From positions 1 to 64,000 of the forward strand of contig JBALVI010000006.1 in assembly GCA_036961205.1 (NCBI GenBank): a DNA stretch of 64,000 bases, in the 5' to 3' direction. The DNA comes from CALJFL01 sp036961205 (GTDB lineage Bacteria > Pseudomonadota > Gammaproteobacteria > Pseudomonadales > Halieaceae). Of the stretch, positions 26,935 through 35,590 are shown in pieces. The position numbers were made by a program, and so were the translations under genes. The notes under the pieces are model-generated. The model saw only the letters and a program-made list of their open reading frames with translations, did not search any database and was not told the DNA's origin. Every line of letters begins with the position of its first letter. The stretch's first letter is position 1.

Positions 26935-27453
26935 CTACCGTATAGACTTGGCAATTCTCACCGCAATACCCTGAATGATTTGGGCACTCCCCAATCTCTG
27001 GTCGCCCCTATTTACTTCAACGTCTACTTCGAATATTGCTACTTTGAAGTTTGGACTTCCTGATGAGTTGCTTTCGACCTGTCGGAATATTGAACTTGCC
27101 ATAAAAAGAGGGCCTCGTCTGACCACACTAAATTCAGCACTTCCTGCGTCCGATTTCAAAGGTGGTAGATTCGCGTTACAGCCCAATATTCCATTTTTGC
27201 AGGTCCTATACCCGACCTTCCCCGTTACCGGGAAATTTTCGATATCGCTTGAGATTTCGGCTACCAGGCCTTGCGCCTGCTGAAACGCCTCTTCTCGAAA
27301 CTGAGCATTTCCAGACATAATAAATTCGAGGATACTGGTACGAGTGACTGCTCCGGCAATAAAGGAAAGTAACAACAAAAACACCATTGCCATGAGCAGG
27401 ACTACCCCTCGCTGGAGTTTCATTCTTCCTTTAGCAAGTGAGTGTTTCTTCAT
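26935..27453 (-). CDS. pilX: Minor pilin PilX (second set)
   Basis: A 172-residue PilX-type minor pilin. The basic leader MKKHSLAKGRMKLQR precedes GVVLLMAMVFLLLLSFIAGAV, a helix without Glu+5, as usual in PilX. The segment FREEAFQQAQGLVAEI follows. It lies 12 bases after pilW and 11 bases before pilY1, in the same operon. The sequence is only distantly similar to the first-set PilX. Confidence 0.83.
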   Translation of the reverse strand: MKKHSLAKGRMKLQRGVVLLMAMVFLLLLSFIAGAVTRTSILEFIMSGNAQFREEAFQQAQGLVAEISSDIENFPVTGKVGYRTCKNGILGCNANLPPLKSDAGSAEFSVVRRGPLFMASSIFRQVESNSSGSPNFKVAIFEVDVEVNRGDQRLGSAQIIQGIAVRIAKSIR

Positions 27454-27465
27454 CTTAAATTTCGG

Positions 27466-28464
27466 CTATTTTCCCGGACCAGCCGCATTATGCGCAACCA
27501 CAGTCGTGCTATACAGCTGCCGCATATAGCCATCGCTCATAGCGGTTCCCTCGCTCGCGTCGTGACCAAGTACATACGTTTTGGTAGTTTTTTCGCCGGG
27601 CAACTCCCCCAAACTGCGAACCAATAAAAAAATTCGTATCGTTACTACCCTACTCACATCGCTGAGCTCAGATGTGTATCGATTGGGTACGTGGTCTCCA
27701 TCGGAGTCGATGCCGAACTCGATCTGCATGTCCTCAATACCTTCTACCAGGCAGCGGTCAGCAGGAAACATATTATTTCGTACCAGCTGCCTGACACAGA
27801 GCACCGGAACATCGTCACCCACGGTAACTGACCAGTTGCGGATGTAGTAAATTTTGCTATAAAACTCCCAGTATTCATCAAGCTCATTAAAGTCTGCAGC
27901 GAAATCAGCGACTACCGAGTCGCTGAAAAACCATTGCTTGAACTCTCCGTAATTCTTAACTTTAAGGTAGTATTTAGAGTTCTCGACTTTAGCCACGCCT
28001 ACCAATTCGCCTGCAAACATCGTGGCTTTGCCTGCTGTCCGTTTGATGGTGACAATGTCAGAACCAGATTTAACCCACGTGTCCTTGGGTACGCAGCCGT
28101 GCAGGTGGGTAGAGGAACTCGTCACCCAGGAATTATCGAAGTTATTAATGTGCTCGATGGGCGCAGCAAGATTCAGTGCCCAGTTACCTGACTCAACACA
28201 ATCCCGGCCGCCATCCGAGAGACCAACACTGTTCAATTCATCTTCGGTAATAAAATATCCCCCGTAGAATCCCGCCATGGAAAACTCTCGCTTTAAGAGG
28301 TTGATCGCAAATCGGCCATTTTCCTGGATTCTGGCCAGTTCTTGTTCAGCCGCATAATTTCGTTTGCTCTCTAAATAAACTGTAATCATCCCTGATGAAA
28401 GCACCACTCCCAGCGCAATGGATATCAGCAGCTCGATCAGCGAGAAACCGTAAACTTGCCTCAC
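27466..28464 (-). CDS. pilW: Minor pilin PilW (second set)
   Basis: A 332-residue PilW with an unusually short leader (MRQVYG) before FSLIELLISIALGVVLSSG (Glu+5 present). The segment YAAEQELARIQENGRFAINLLKREF-like after the helix, and the DMQIEFGIDSDGDHVPN stretch, are family features. It is 68 residues shorter than the first-set PilW. The start is a GTG. It lies between pilV and pilX. Confidence 0.88.
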   Translation of the reverse strand: MRQVYGFSLIELLISIALGVVLSSGMITVYLESKRNYAAEQELARIQENGRFAINLLKREFSMAGFYGGYFITEDELNSVGLSDGGRDCVESGNWALNLAAPIEHINNFDNSWVTSSSTHLHGCVPKDTWVKSGSDIVTIKRTAGKATMFAGELVGVAKVENSKYYLKVKNYGEFKQWFFSDSVVADFAADFNELDEYWEFYSKIYYIRNWSVTVGDDVPVLCVRQLVRNNMFPADRCLVEGIEDMQIEFGIDSDGDHVPNRYTSELSDVSRVVTIRIFLLVRSLGELPGEKTTKTYVLGHDASEGTAMSDGYMRQLYSTTVVAHNAAGPGK

Positions 28465-28503
28465 TTTAAAATCCTATCCGGTGACTCATGCGTCTGTTCC
28501 AGT

Positions 28504-29127
28504 TCATCTGTCGGCTATGAAAGTTGTCATTGTTAACTGTCTCCTCAACCGGTCTCCGGTTGAGAACTGACCTTCTCCACACTCCCCCAGACCCTGACTG
28601 CCGGGATCTTCCAAAGTGGTTTGGTCGAATTCAGTCACGCCTCGCCAAGCGACCACCACCGTAACTTGGCCGTCCCTGGCATGCATGCAAGCGGCGGGGT
28701 GAAACAAGCCTCCAGCAGCTTTACCGGCGGATCTGACCCGGTCTCCTTGTATCTCTTGGGACCAGTCCCAAATATCGTAGTCGGCCAACTCAGCGCTGGA
28801 GCACTCGGTCTTACTACAATTCGCTCCCAGAAAGGCTGTAGGTCTATCGAGTAGCATATTGTTTACCCTGGCTATGTACCGGCTCAATTCCCCGGGGTTG
28901 CTTCTTATTCGTTCTAATATGTCTCTGGACAGATCAGTCGCGAGCGATCTTTGCGCCGCCTCGAAAATGAGGCGCTTGGCCGCGAGCTGCATAGTCGCCA
29001 GGCCGAGAATACCGACCGCGAGGATGAAGACTGAAATCATCACCTCGACCAGACCCCACCCATGTTGAACGCTTTTTTGCGGACTTCGAATAAAGTGCGC
29101 CTGTCCCGAAACCCACAAGCGAAACAT
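28504..29127 (-). CDS. pilV: Minor pilin PilV (second set)
   Basis: About 207 residues. A long leader (MFRLWVSGQAHFIRSPQKS) ends at G before WGLVEVMISVFILAVGILGLATMQ, with Glu at the expected place. The segment AAQRSLATDLSRDILERIRSNP is typical of PilV. The ATG at 29127 lies just beyond the fimT stop; an in-frame codon at 29154 would overlap fimT. Several cysteines lie in the C-terminal domain. Confidence 0.86.
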   Translation of the reverse strand: MFRLWVSGQAHFIRSPQKSVQHGWGLVEVMISVFILAVGILGLATMQLAAKRLIFEAAQRSLATDLSRDILERIRSNPGELSRYIARVNNMLLDRPTAFLGANCSKTECSSAELADYDIWDWSQEIQGDRVRSAGKAAGGLFHPAACMHARDGQVTVVVAWRGVTEFDQTTLEDPGSQGLGECGEGQFSTGDRLRRQLTMTTFIADR

Positions 29128-29129
29128 CT

Positions 29130-29684
29130 TCAGATTACGGGGCACGTGCCCCACTCCATCGCCAACCGCGGTCGGCCAACCATATTCATCACCAGACTTT
29201 TGGAGATATCACCAGCTGATGCAGGAGCGCAAAGTAATAGGGTCCGATTTTGCCGTGAGGAACCGTCTCCCAAATAGGTGATTTTTTCCTGCGCTGGAAT
29301 AGTCCCTTTCCTGTTACTAAGGGTGTAGCCCTCAGGAAGCGCATCGAATACCCGAATTATTTGATCCTTCGAACCCACCTTGTTATCGCGATCCCGGTTC
29401 GAAAAAACAATCCAACCGTCGGCGAACACTCCCGAACATACGGGCTCCCCAGTAAGCGCCATAGGAGAAGGACACATACTGACTGCCTGATTTCGCCGCA
29501 AGGCCTCACTTCTAACCAGGTTCACGGCCGTCACAAGCCGACTTATCTCAATACTCACGCGAGTCGAATAAAGCAAATTGCGCATGGGTGCCAGAGACAG
29601 GGTAATAACAACCATCAAAATCAACATGACAATAAGCAGCTCTATAAAAGTCAGCCCGTATTTGTGGCGAAACATCCTGTCCAT
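29130..29684 (-). CDS. fimT: Minor pseudopilin, GspH/FimT family (second set, first gene)
   Basis: A 184-residue FimT/FimU-type protein with leader MDRMFRHKYG and helix LTFIELLIVMLILMVVITLSLA, followed by the family segment EISRLVTAVNLVRSEALRRNQ. A GGAGG ribosome site lies six bases before the ATG. It is the first gene of the canonical-locus operon fimT-V-W-X-Y1-E, directly downstream of ispH as in Pseudomonas. About 115 bases separate it from ispH, enough for its own promoter, which I could not define. Confidence 0.87.
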   Translation of the reverse strand: MDRMFRHKYGLTFIELLIVMLILMVVITLSLAPMRNLLYSTRVSIEISRLVTAVNLVRSEALRRNQAVSMCPSPMALTGEPVCSGVFADGWIVFSNRDRDNKVGSKDQIIRVFDALPEGYTLSNRKGTIPAQEKITYLGDGSSRQNRTLLLCAPASAGDISKSLVMNMVGRPRLAMEWGTCPVI

Positions 29685-29801
29685 TGCAAACCTCCATCGA
29701 AGATTAGAATGAACCGGAGAGGCCTATGCTTCCAGCGATTGGCGGCAGATGGTTAAAGTTGAACAGAAAAGGTGGGTATAAAGACTTCGAGAGTTAAGTA
29801 A

Positions 29802-30752
29802 CTACAAATTCGTGACAGGGATTCTAAGTTCTTTGGGCAGGGTGAAAGTGACATTTTCGGGACGCCCGGCAACCTCCACTGGCGTGGCTGCACCGAGCGC
29901 GCGCAGGCCATCTAACACCTCCTGCACCAGTACCTCGGGAGCGGAAGCACCAGCAGTGACACCAATGCGTAATTTACCTTTTAGCCATTCGGGATCAATG
30001 TCTTCAACACCATCAATCAGGTACGCCTCGGCGCCCATACGCTGTGCAAGCTCCCGCAGGCGGTTTGAATTCGAGCTATTGGGTGAGCCCACTACCAGCA
30101 TCAAGTCGCAATTCTGGGCCAATTGCTTCACCGCGTCCTGCCGGTTCTGGGTGGCGTAGCAGATATCATCTTTGCGCGGCCCGGTTATCAGGGGGAAGCG
30201 TTCTCTGAGCGCCGCAATAACGCGCGCGGTATCATCCATCGAGAGCGTGGTCTGGGTTACATAGGAAAGCCGTGAAGGATCGCGTACCTGCAGTTGTGCA
30301 GCCTGAGCCTCATCCTCGACCAGATAGACATGGCCGCCCGCAGAATAATCATACTGACCCATAGTACCCTCAACTTCCGGGTGCCCCTCGTGGCCGATGA
30401 GAACACATTCGCGGCCCTCGGAGCTGTAACGGGACACTTCAATGTGGACCTTGGTGACCAGCGGGCAAGTGGCATCAAATACTTTTAAACCGCGTTCGTC
30501 TGCTTCTTTACGCACGGCCTGGGACACGCCATGGGCGCTGAAGATGACTATACGATCATCGGGAACCTCGTGCAGTTCGTCGACAAACACTGCTCCTCTG
30601 GCTCGCAGGTCTTCAACCACAAATTTATTGTGCACGACTTCGTGGCGCACATAGATTGGGGCACCAAACACCTCAAGCGCGCGATTGACAATATCAATGG
30701 CGCGATCGACGCCAGCACAAAAGCCTCGTGGGTTGGCCAGATGAATATCCAC
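29802..30752 (-). CDS. ispH: 4-hydroxy-3-methylbut-2-enyl diphosphate reductase
   Basis: Last step of the MEP isoprenoid pathway, giving IPP and DMAPP with a 4Fe-4S cluster. The three cluster cysteines are visible: C12 in RGFCAG, C96 in FDATCPLV and C198 in DDICYATQ. The 316 residues are standard. Its ATG overlaps the fkpB stop, within the ribF-ileS-lspA-fkpB-ispH operon. Confidence 0.97.
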   Translation of the reverse strand: MDIHLANPRGFCAGVDRAIDIVNRALEVFGAPIYVRHEVVHNKFVVEDLRARGAVFVDELHEVPDDRIVIFSAHGVSQAVRKEADERGLKVFDATCPLVTKVHIEVSRYSSEGRECVLIGHEGHPEVEGTMGQYDYSAGGHVYLVEDEAQAAQLQVRDPSRLSYVTQTTLSMDDTARVIAALRERFPLITGPRKDDICYATQNRQDAVKQLAQNCDLMLVVGSPNSSNSNRLRELAQRMGAEAYLIDGVEDIDPEWLKGKLRIGVTAGASAPEVLVQEVLDGLRALGAATPVEVAGRPENVTFTLPKELRIPVTNL

Positions 30753-31207
30753 TAATGCAGCTCCGCCGGCTCGACCCGGTGTACCAAGACATCAAACAGG
30801 ATAGTTCGCCCCGAAAGCGGGTGGTTGAAATCGACGGACACCTCATCATCATCGAATGAGATCACCATGCCCGGCAGTTCACCTCCGGCGGCATCTCCAA
30901 AGGAAAATAATAGCCCTATTTCCAATTCCATATCATCGTCAAACTGATCGCGCTTCATGAGCTGGACATTATTGTCATTGGGTTGGCCAAACGCGTTTTC
31001 CGGCGCGATAGTAAACAGCTGCCGCTGTCCGCCGGACATGCCAAATATAGCGCGTTCAAACCCCGGTAATAAGCTGCCGTCTCCCACCGCAAAATCCACC
31101 GGATCGCCGCCAAAGTTAGTATCAACCTCGGAACCGTCTTCAAGGCTGATGGAGAAATTGAGAAAAACCCGAGTACCCTCGCTGACTGGCACGTCACTAA
31201 TCGTCAT
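30752..31207 (-). CDS. fkpB: FKBP-type peptidyl-prolyl isomerase (SlpA/FkpB)
   Basis: A 151-residue FKBP with the inserted IF domain typical of SlyD/FkpB proteins; no signal peptide, so cytoplasmic. Visible elements are LEDGSEVDTNFG, GDGSLLPGFERAIFGMSGG and the C-terminal GRTILFDVLVHRVEPAELH. Gene order lspA-fkpB-ispH is the usual one. It overlaps both neighbours by one to four bases. Confidence 0.94.
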   Translation of the reverse strand: MTISDVPVSEGTRVFLNFSISLEDGSEVDTNFGGDPVDFAVGDGSLLPGFERAIFGMSGGQRQLFTIAPENAFGQPNDNNVQLMKRDQFDDDMELEIGLLFSFGDAAGGELPGMVISFDDDEVSVDFNHPLSGRTILFDVLVHRVEPAELH

Positions 31208-31740
31208 GATTCACCCTCCTCTACATTTGCGGGTCTGGAATGTTGATTCTTCGAGTCACCATTTTCAGGCCGCGACAAAAAGCTGTCCAGAATTAGGCAC
31301 CCGGCACCCACCGATACTGCAGAATCGGCAATATTGAACGCCGGAAAGTAATAGCCAGCATAATGCACTGAGATAAAGTCCACCACATAACCTAGCGTAA
31401 CCCTGTCCCAGAGATTGCCCAGCGCGCCCCCCAGAATCAGCCCAAGAGCCAGCGCAAGCAGGGTTTGCCCCCTTGGCAGTCGAAAAATCCAGACCACCAA
31501 CACGACGCTGATGACCGCAGCAAAGCCACTGAACATCCATCGCTGCCAACCGCCAGCATCGCTAAGGAAACTAAACGCAGCTCCAGTATTGTGCAGTAGC
31601 GTCAGATTGAACCAGGAGAATATCTCAACCGGCCGGGCATATTGAAGCTCTGCCGTAGCCAAGCCTTTGGTGTAATAATCGAAGGCAATGACAACTGCCG
31701 CAAGGGCATACCATCGAAATGCCAGAAGTCCATTAGGCAT
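31204..31740 (-). CDS. lspA: Lipoprotein signal peptidase (signal peptidase II)
   Basis: Inner-membrane aspartyl protease that removes signal peptides from prolipoproteins such as BamD and the lipoproteins in this window. Four hydrophobic segments; the catalytic aspartates lie in GYVVDFIS (about D121) and FNIADSAVS (about D139), with GNLWDRV before them. 178 residues from the ATG at 31740, which overlaps the ileS stop by 8 bases; the upstream in-frame extension lies inside ileS. Confidence 0.95.
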   Translation of the reverse strand: MPNGLLAFRWYALAAVVIAFDYYTKGLATAELQYARPVEIFSWFNLTLLHNTGAAFSFLSDAGGWQRWMFSGFAAVISVVLVVWIFRLPRGQTLLALALGLILGGALGNLWDRVTLGYVVDFISVHYAGYYFPAFNIADSAVSVGAGCLILDSFLSRPENGDSKNQHSRPANVEEGES

Positions 31741-34537
31741 AACGACGCTGCTCACCTTCGCCGTCAACATTTACGATGCAGCGTCCACACAGACCAGGAT
31801 GCACTTCACTGGCACCCACATCCGGGCGGCGATGCCAGCAGCGTTCGCACTTCTCCTGGTCGGAGACAACAACGGCAACACGTAGGCCTGCAAGTTCGGT
31901 CTCTGCGGCGCTTTCAGGTGCACTATCCAGCGCAGCCAGTTCAGCACCGGAAGTTATCAATGCAAAACGCAGTTCTTCCCCCAGGGCCTCCAGGCTCTGG
32001 TGGAGTTCTGGCGAACAATATAACGTGACCTCGGCATCCAATGAGCCACGCAGAGCCCCCGCCGCTCGCTGATTCTCCATCTCTTTATTCACTGCCGCAC
32101 GTACCGACATTAATTGCTCCCAGTACTCCCTGCCCATGGCTTCATCACCAGCAAGGGTTGAAAGACCCTCAAACCACTGTGAGAGAAAAACCGAATTCTC
32201 CCGGTCGCCGGGTAAGTTCTCCCAGATTTCTTCAGCAGTGAAGCTCAAGATGGGCGCAACCCAGCGAACCAGGGCCTCGGCGATAAGATACATCGCAGTT
32301 TGTCCAGAGCGTCTGGCCAAGCTGTCGGCCTGGGTGGTGTATTGCCGGTCTTTAATGACGTCCAGATAAAAGCCGCCCAGATCGTTGGCGCAAAAGTTAT
32401 GCAGCTTTTGATAGATCTGGTGGAATTGATAAACGTCATAGGCCGCTACAATTTCTTCCTGCAGCATAGCTGCCCGATCAACTACCCAACGGTCCAAAGA
32501 CAGCATATCGTCAAACGCGAGAGCGTCGTTTTTGGGATCGAATCCGCTAAGATTCGACAACAAAAAGCGCGCCGTATTACGGATGCGTCGATACGAATCG
32601 GCAGTCCGTTTGAAAATTTCATCGCTGACAGCGAGTTCCCCGCGATAATCGGTCGCTGCAATCCACAGGCGCAGAACATCTGCCCCGAGATCATTCATCG
32701 CCTTTTTGGCGGGAATGATGTTGCCCAGGGACTTGGACATTTTGCGTCCTTCGCCGTCTACCGTAAATCCGTGAGTCAATACTGTTTTATAGGGTGCTTC
32801 GCCATAGGCGCCTACCGCTGTAAGCAGTGAAGACTGAAACCAACCACGATGTTGGTCAGACCCTTCCAGATAGATATCTGCCGGGGCCTGCAGTTCCTCG
32901 CGTTTACGCAGCACGCAAGCGTGGCTAACGCCGGAATCGAACCATACATCCAGAGTATCGGTGACTTTTTCGTATTGATCGGCCTGCTCCCCCAGCAGTT
33001 CCGCAGGATCCAGATCAAACCAGGCCTCTATGCCACGCTCTTCGATCCGCTTCGCAACCTGTTCCATTAAATCAGCGGTTTGAGGATGCAACTCGGCAGT
33101 TTCACGATGGATAAAGAGCGTGATTGGCACCCCCCAAGTTCTCTGACGGGAAATACACCACTCCGGCCTGCTGCTGAGCATAGAGTCGATTCTCGCCCTA
33201 CCCCATTCCGGCAACCACTCAACTTTTTCGACTTCCGCATTAGCGGCGGCTAGCAAGCCCTCCTGCTGCATGCTGATAAACCATTGCGGCGTCGCTCGAA
33301 AAATAATCGGGGATTTATGCCGCCAACAATGGGGGTAACTGTGCTCGTACTCTTCATGGTGTAAAAGAACACCGCGTTCAGCCAACAACTCGACAATTCC
33401 AGCATTGGCCTTCATTACGTGTTGACCGCCAAAATATTCAGTGTCTTCAAGATAGACACCATTGCTCGCCACCGGGTTGTACACCTCGAGCCCGTATTCC
33501 TCACCGACGACAAAATCTTCCTGACCGTGGGCTGGAGCAGTATGCACTGCGCCAGTACCGGCATCCGTGGTTACGTGGTCTCCCAGTATTACGGGGACAT
33601 CCCGACCCAAAAACGGATGATGTAATAGCTGATTTTCCAGAGCGGCGCCCTTGCACTTACCGAGAATCTTAAGCTCAGGCAATCCAAATCGTTGGCCGCA
33701 AGACTCTGCCAAAGCTTCGGCCAGCACCAGTGCCCGTCCATTTGCCTCGATAAGCACGTAATCCAATTCCGGATGAACGCTGACGGCCATACTGGCGGGC
33801 AAAGTCCAGGGCGTAGTGGTCCAGATAGGAACCGCAATCTCACCCTCATAGCCAGATCCGCATGCCGCATTGATCGCGTCGGGGGTCAGAGCGACGTAGG
33901 CCACATCTATTGCTGGCGAGAGCTTGTCCTGATACTCCACTTCCGCCTCGGCAAGCGCTGAACCGCAGTCCATACACCAGTGAACGGGCTTGAAACCCTT
34001 GTAAAGGTGACCATTGGATATGATACGGGAGAGCGTTCGAACAATATCGGCCTCGTACTCGAAGTCCATCGTCAGGTAAGGATTAGACCAATCTCCCAAA
34101 ACCCCCATGCGCACAAAATCTTCGCGCTGGCCGTCGACCTGGCGCGCCGCATATTCCCGGCACTTTTCCCTGAACTCAGCCGCCGAGATCTTGACCCCAG
34201 CTTTACCCACCTTTTTCTCCACATTCAGCTCAATAGGCAAGCCGTGACAATCCCAACCGGGCACATAGGGTGCGTCATAACCCGCGAGGCCGCGAGATTT
34301 AACGATAATGTCCTTGAGGACTTTGTTGACCGCGTGGCCTACGTGCAACTCCCCATTGGCATAGGGTGGCCCATCATGAAGAATAAACTTTGGTCGCCCA
34401 GCGCTCGCCTCACGGATCTGCCCATAAAGGTCCATTTCTTGCCACTGCTTAAGCCGTTGGGGCTCACGCTGGGCCAGGTTGGCCTTCATGGGGAACGCCG
34501 TCTGCGGCAGGTTCAAGGTGTCTTTGTAATCACTCAT
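31733..34537 (-). CDS. ileS: Isoleucyl-tRNA synthetase
   Basis: Class I aminoacyl-tRNA synthetase of 934 residues. The HIGH box appears as GELHVGHAVNK near residue 65 and the KMSKS box as GRKMSKSLGN near residue 600. The editing domain lies between them, and the C-terminal zinc site CERCWHR ... GLCGRC is near residue 900. The sequence is of the usual bacterial (ileS1) type. It lies second in the ribF-ileS-lspA-fkpB-ispH operon, 27 bases after ribF. Confidence 0.98.
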   Translation of the reverse strand: MSDYKDTLNLPQTAFPMKANLAQREPQRLKQWQEMDLYGQIREASAGRPKFILHDGPPYANGELHVGHAVNKVLKDIIVKSRGLAGYDAPYVPGWDCHGLPIELNVEKKVGKAGVKISAAEFREKCREYAARQVDGQREDFVRMGVLGDWSNPYLTMDFEYEADIVRTLSRIISNGHLYKGFKPVHWCMDCGSALAEAEVEYQDKLSPAIDVAYVALTPDAINAACGSGYEGEIAVPIWTTTPWTLPASMAVSVHPELDYVLIEANGRALVLAEALAESCGQRFGLPELKILGKCKGAALENQLLHHPFLGRDVPVILGDHVTTDAGTGAVHTAPAHGQEDFVVGEEYGLEVYNPVASNGVYLEDTEYFGGQHVMKANAGIVELLAERGVLLHHEEYEHSYPHCWRHKSPIIFRATPQWFISMQQEGLLAAANAEVEKVEWLPEWGRARIDSMLSSRPEWCISRQRTWGVPITLFIHRETAELHPQTADLMEQVAKRIEERGIEAWFDLDPAELLGEQADQYEKVTDTLDVWFDSGVSHACVLRKREELQAPADIYLEGSDQHRGWFQSSLLTAVGAYGEAPYKTVLTHGFTVDGEGRKMSKSLGNIIPAKKAMNDLGADVLRLWIAATDYRGELAVSDEIFKRTADSYRRIRNTARFLLSNLSGFDPKNDALAFDDMLSLDRWVVDRAAMLQEEIVAAYDVYQFHQIYQKLHNFCANDLGGFYLDVIKDRQYTTQADSLARRSGQTAMYLIAEALVRWVAPILSFTAEEIWENLPGDRENSVFLSQWFEGLSTLAGDEAMGREYWEQLMSVRAAVNKEMENQRAAGALRGSLDAEVTLYCSPELHQSLEALGEELRFALITSGAELAALDSAPESAAETELAGLRVAVVVSDQEKCERCWHRRPDVGASEVHPGLCGRCIVNVDGEGEQRRYA

Positions 34538-34564
34538 ATTCGGCTAATTTCATTAGTTTTTGAA

Positions 34565-35491
34565 TTACGCAAACCAGGCTCGCGTAGCCTCGATGTCGCG
34601 TTTGATGTTGTCTTTTAACTCGTCCAGCGACGCAAATTTTTTCTCTTCCCGCAGCTTATGCCTAAAAGCCACCTCGATTCGCTTGCCATACAGATCAATA
34701 TTTCTGTCCAGCAAATGCACTTCCAAGTTGGCACGAATGCTGTCGTCCACTGTCGGCCTGACGCCGACATTGGCCACGCCTTGCGCACGCTCAAGCCCAG
34801 CACCGGTGACCTCGACCACAAATACCCCTGACAGGGGTGAACGCAGCCGGTGCAGTTCAAGATTTGCCGTGGGCGTACCCAATTCGCCACCCAACTGACG
34901 GCCGTAAATCACCTTGCCAGTGATGCTGTAGGGCCTACCCAGCAGTGATTCAGCCAGGTCAAATTCTCCCGCCGCCAATACCTCACGAATACGCGTGCTA
35001 CTGACGCGCTCGCCCGCCAGCTTTTCGGTCTTGGTAGGAACCGCCTCGTAGCCATAACGCTCGCCCTGAGCCCGAATAAAGTCCAGGTCTCCCTGACGGT
35101 CATTACCGAAGCGAAAATCATCGCCCAACACCACATAACGCGCGCCCAGGCCGCTGACGAATACATCGTCGATAAACTGTTGCGCAGACATCGATCTAAC
35201 TCGCTCGTTAAAGCGAATCCGCAGTACTCTATCTACCCCCAGTTCCCGCAAAGCCACAAACTTCTCATTAAAGCTGGTCAACCGAGCTGGAGCCTCAAGC
35301 GGCGCCAGGTATTCTCTGGGCAGTGGTTCAAACAATATGATCACCGAGGGCAGCGACAACCGTTTCGCCTTTTCCAACAGGTGACGAATAACCGCCTGAT
35401 GGCCCAAATGAACGCCATCAAATGCGCCAATGGTAAGCACGCAGCCACGATGTCTGGGCCGCAAATTGTGCAGTCCGCGAATCAACTCCAT
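34565..35491 (-). CDS. ribF: Bifunctional riboflavin kinase / FAD synthetase
   Basis: Makes FMN and then FAD from riboflavin. The N-terminal FMN adenylyltransferase has IGAFDGVHLGHQAVI (residues 22-36, HxGH-like). The C-terminal riboflavin kinase has GRQLGGELGTPTANL near residue 205. The length (308) is normal. It is the first gene of the ileS operon, about 100 bases downstream of murJ; the rpsT gene often found near this place is absent from the window. Confidence 0.96.
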   Translation of the reverse strand: MELIRGLHNLRPRHRGCVLTIGAFDGVHLGHQAVIRHLLEKAKRLSLPSVIILFEPLPREYLAPLEAPARLTSFNEKFVALRELGVDRVLRIRFNERVRSMSAQQFIDDVFVSGLGARYVVLGDDFRFGNDRQGDLDFIRAQGERYGYEAVPTKTEKLAGERVSSTRIREVLAAGEFDLAESLLGRPYSITGKVIYGRQLGGELGTPTANLELHRLRSPLSGVFVVEVTGAGLERAQGVANVGVRPTVDDSIRANLEVHLLDRNIDLYGKRIEVAFRHKLREEKKFASLDELKDNIKRDIEATRAWFA

Positions 35492-35590
35492 ACCGTGACA
35501 ATCACCCTAGGAAACCAAACGGGGCAGTATAGCGAAATAGCAGGCGCTAGCCTATCGCCAGCAAGTACACTCAAGCGAGAAATTAAGCCG

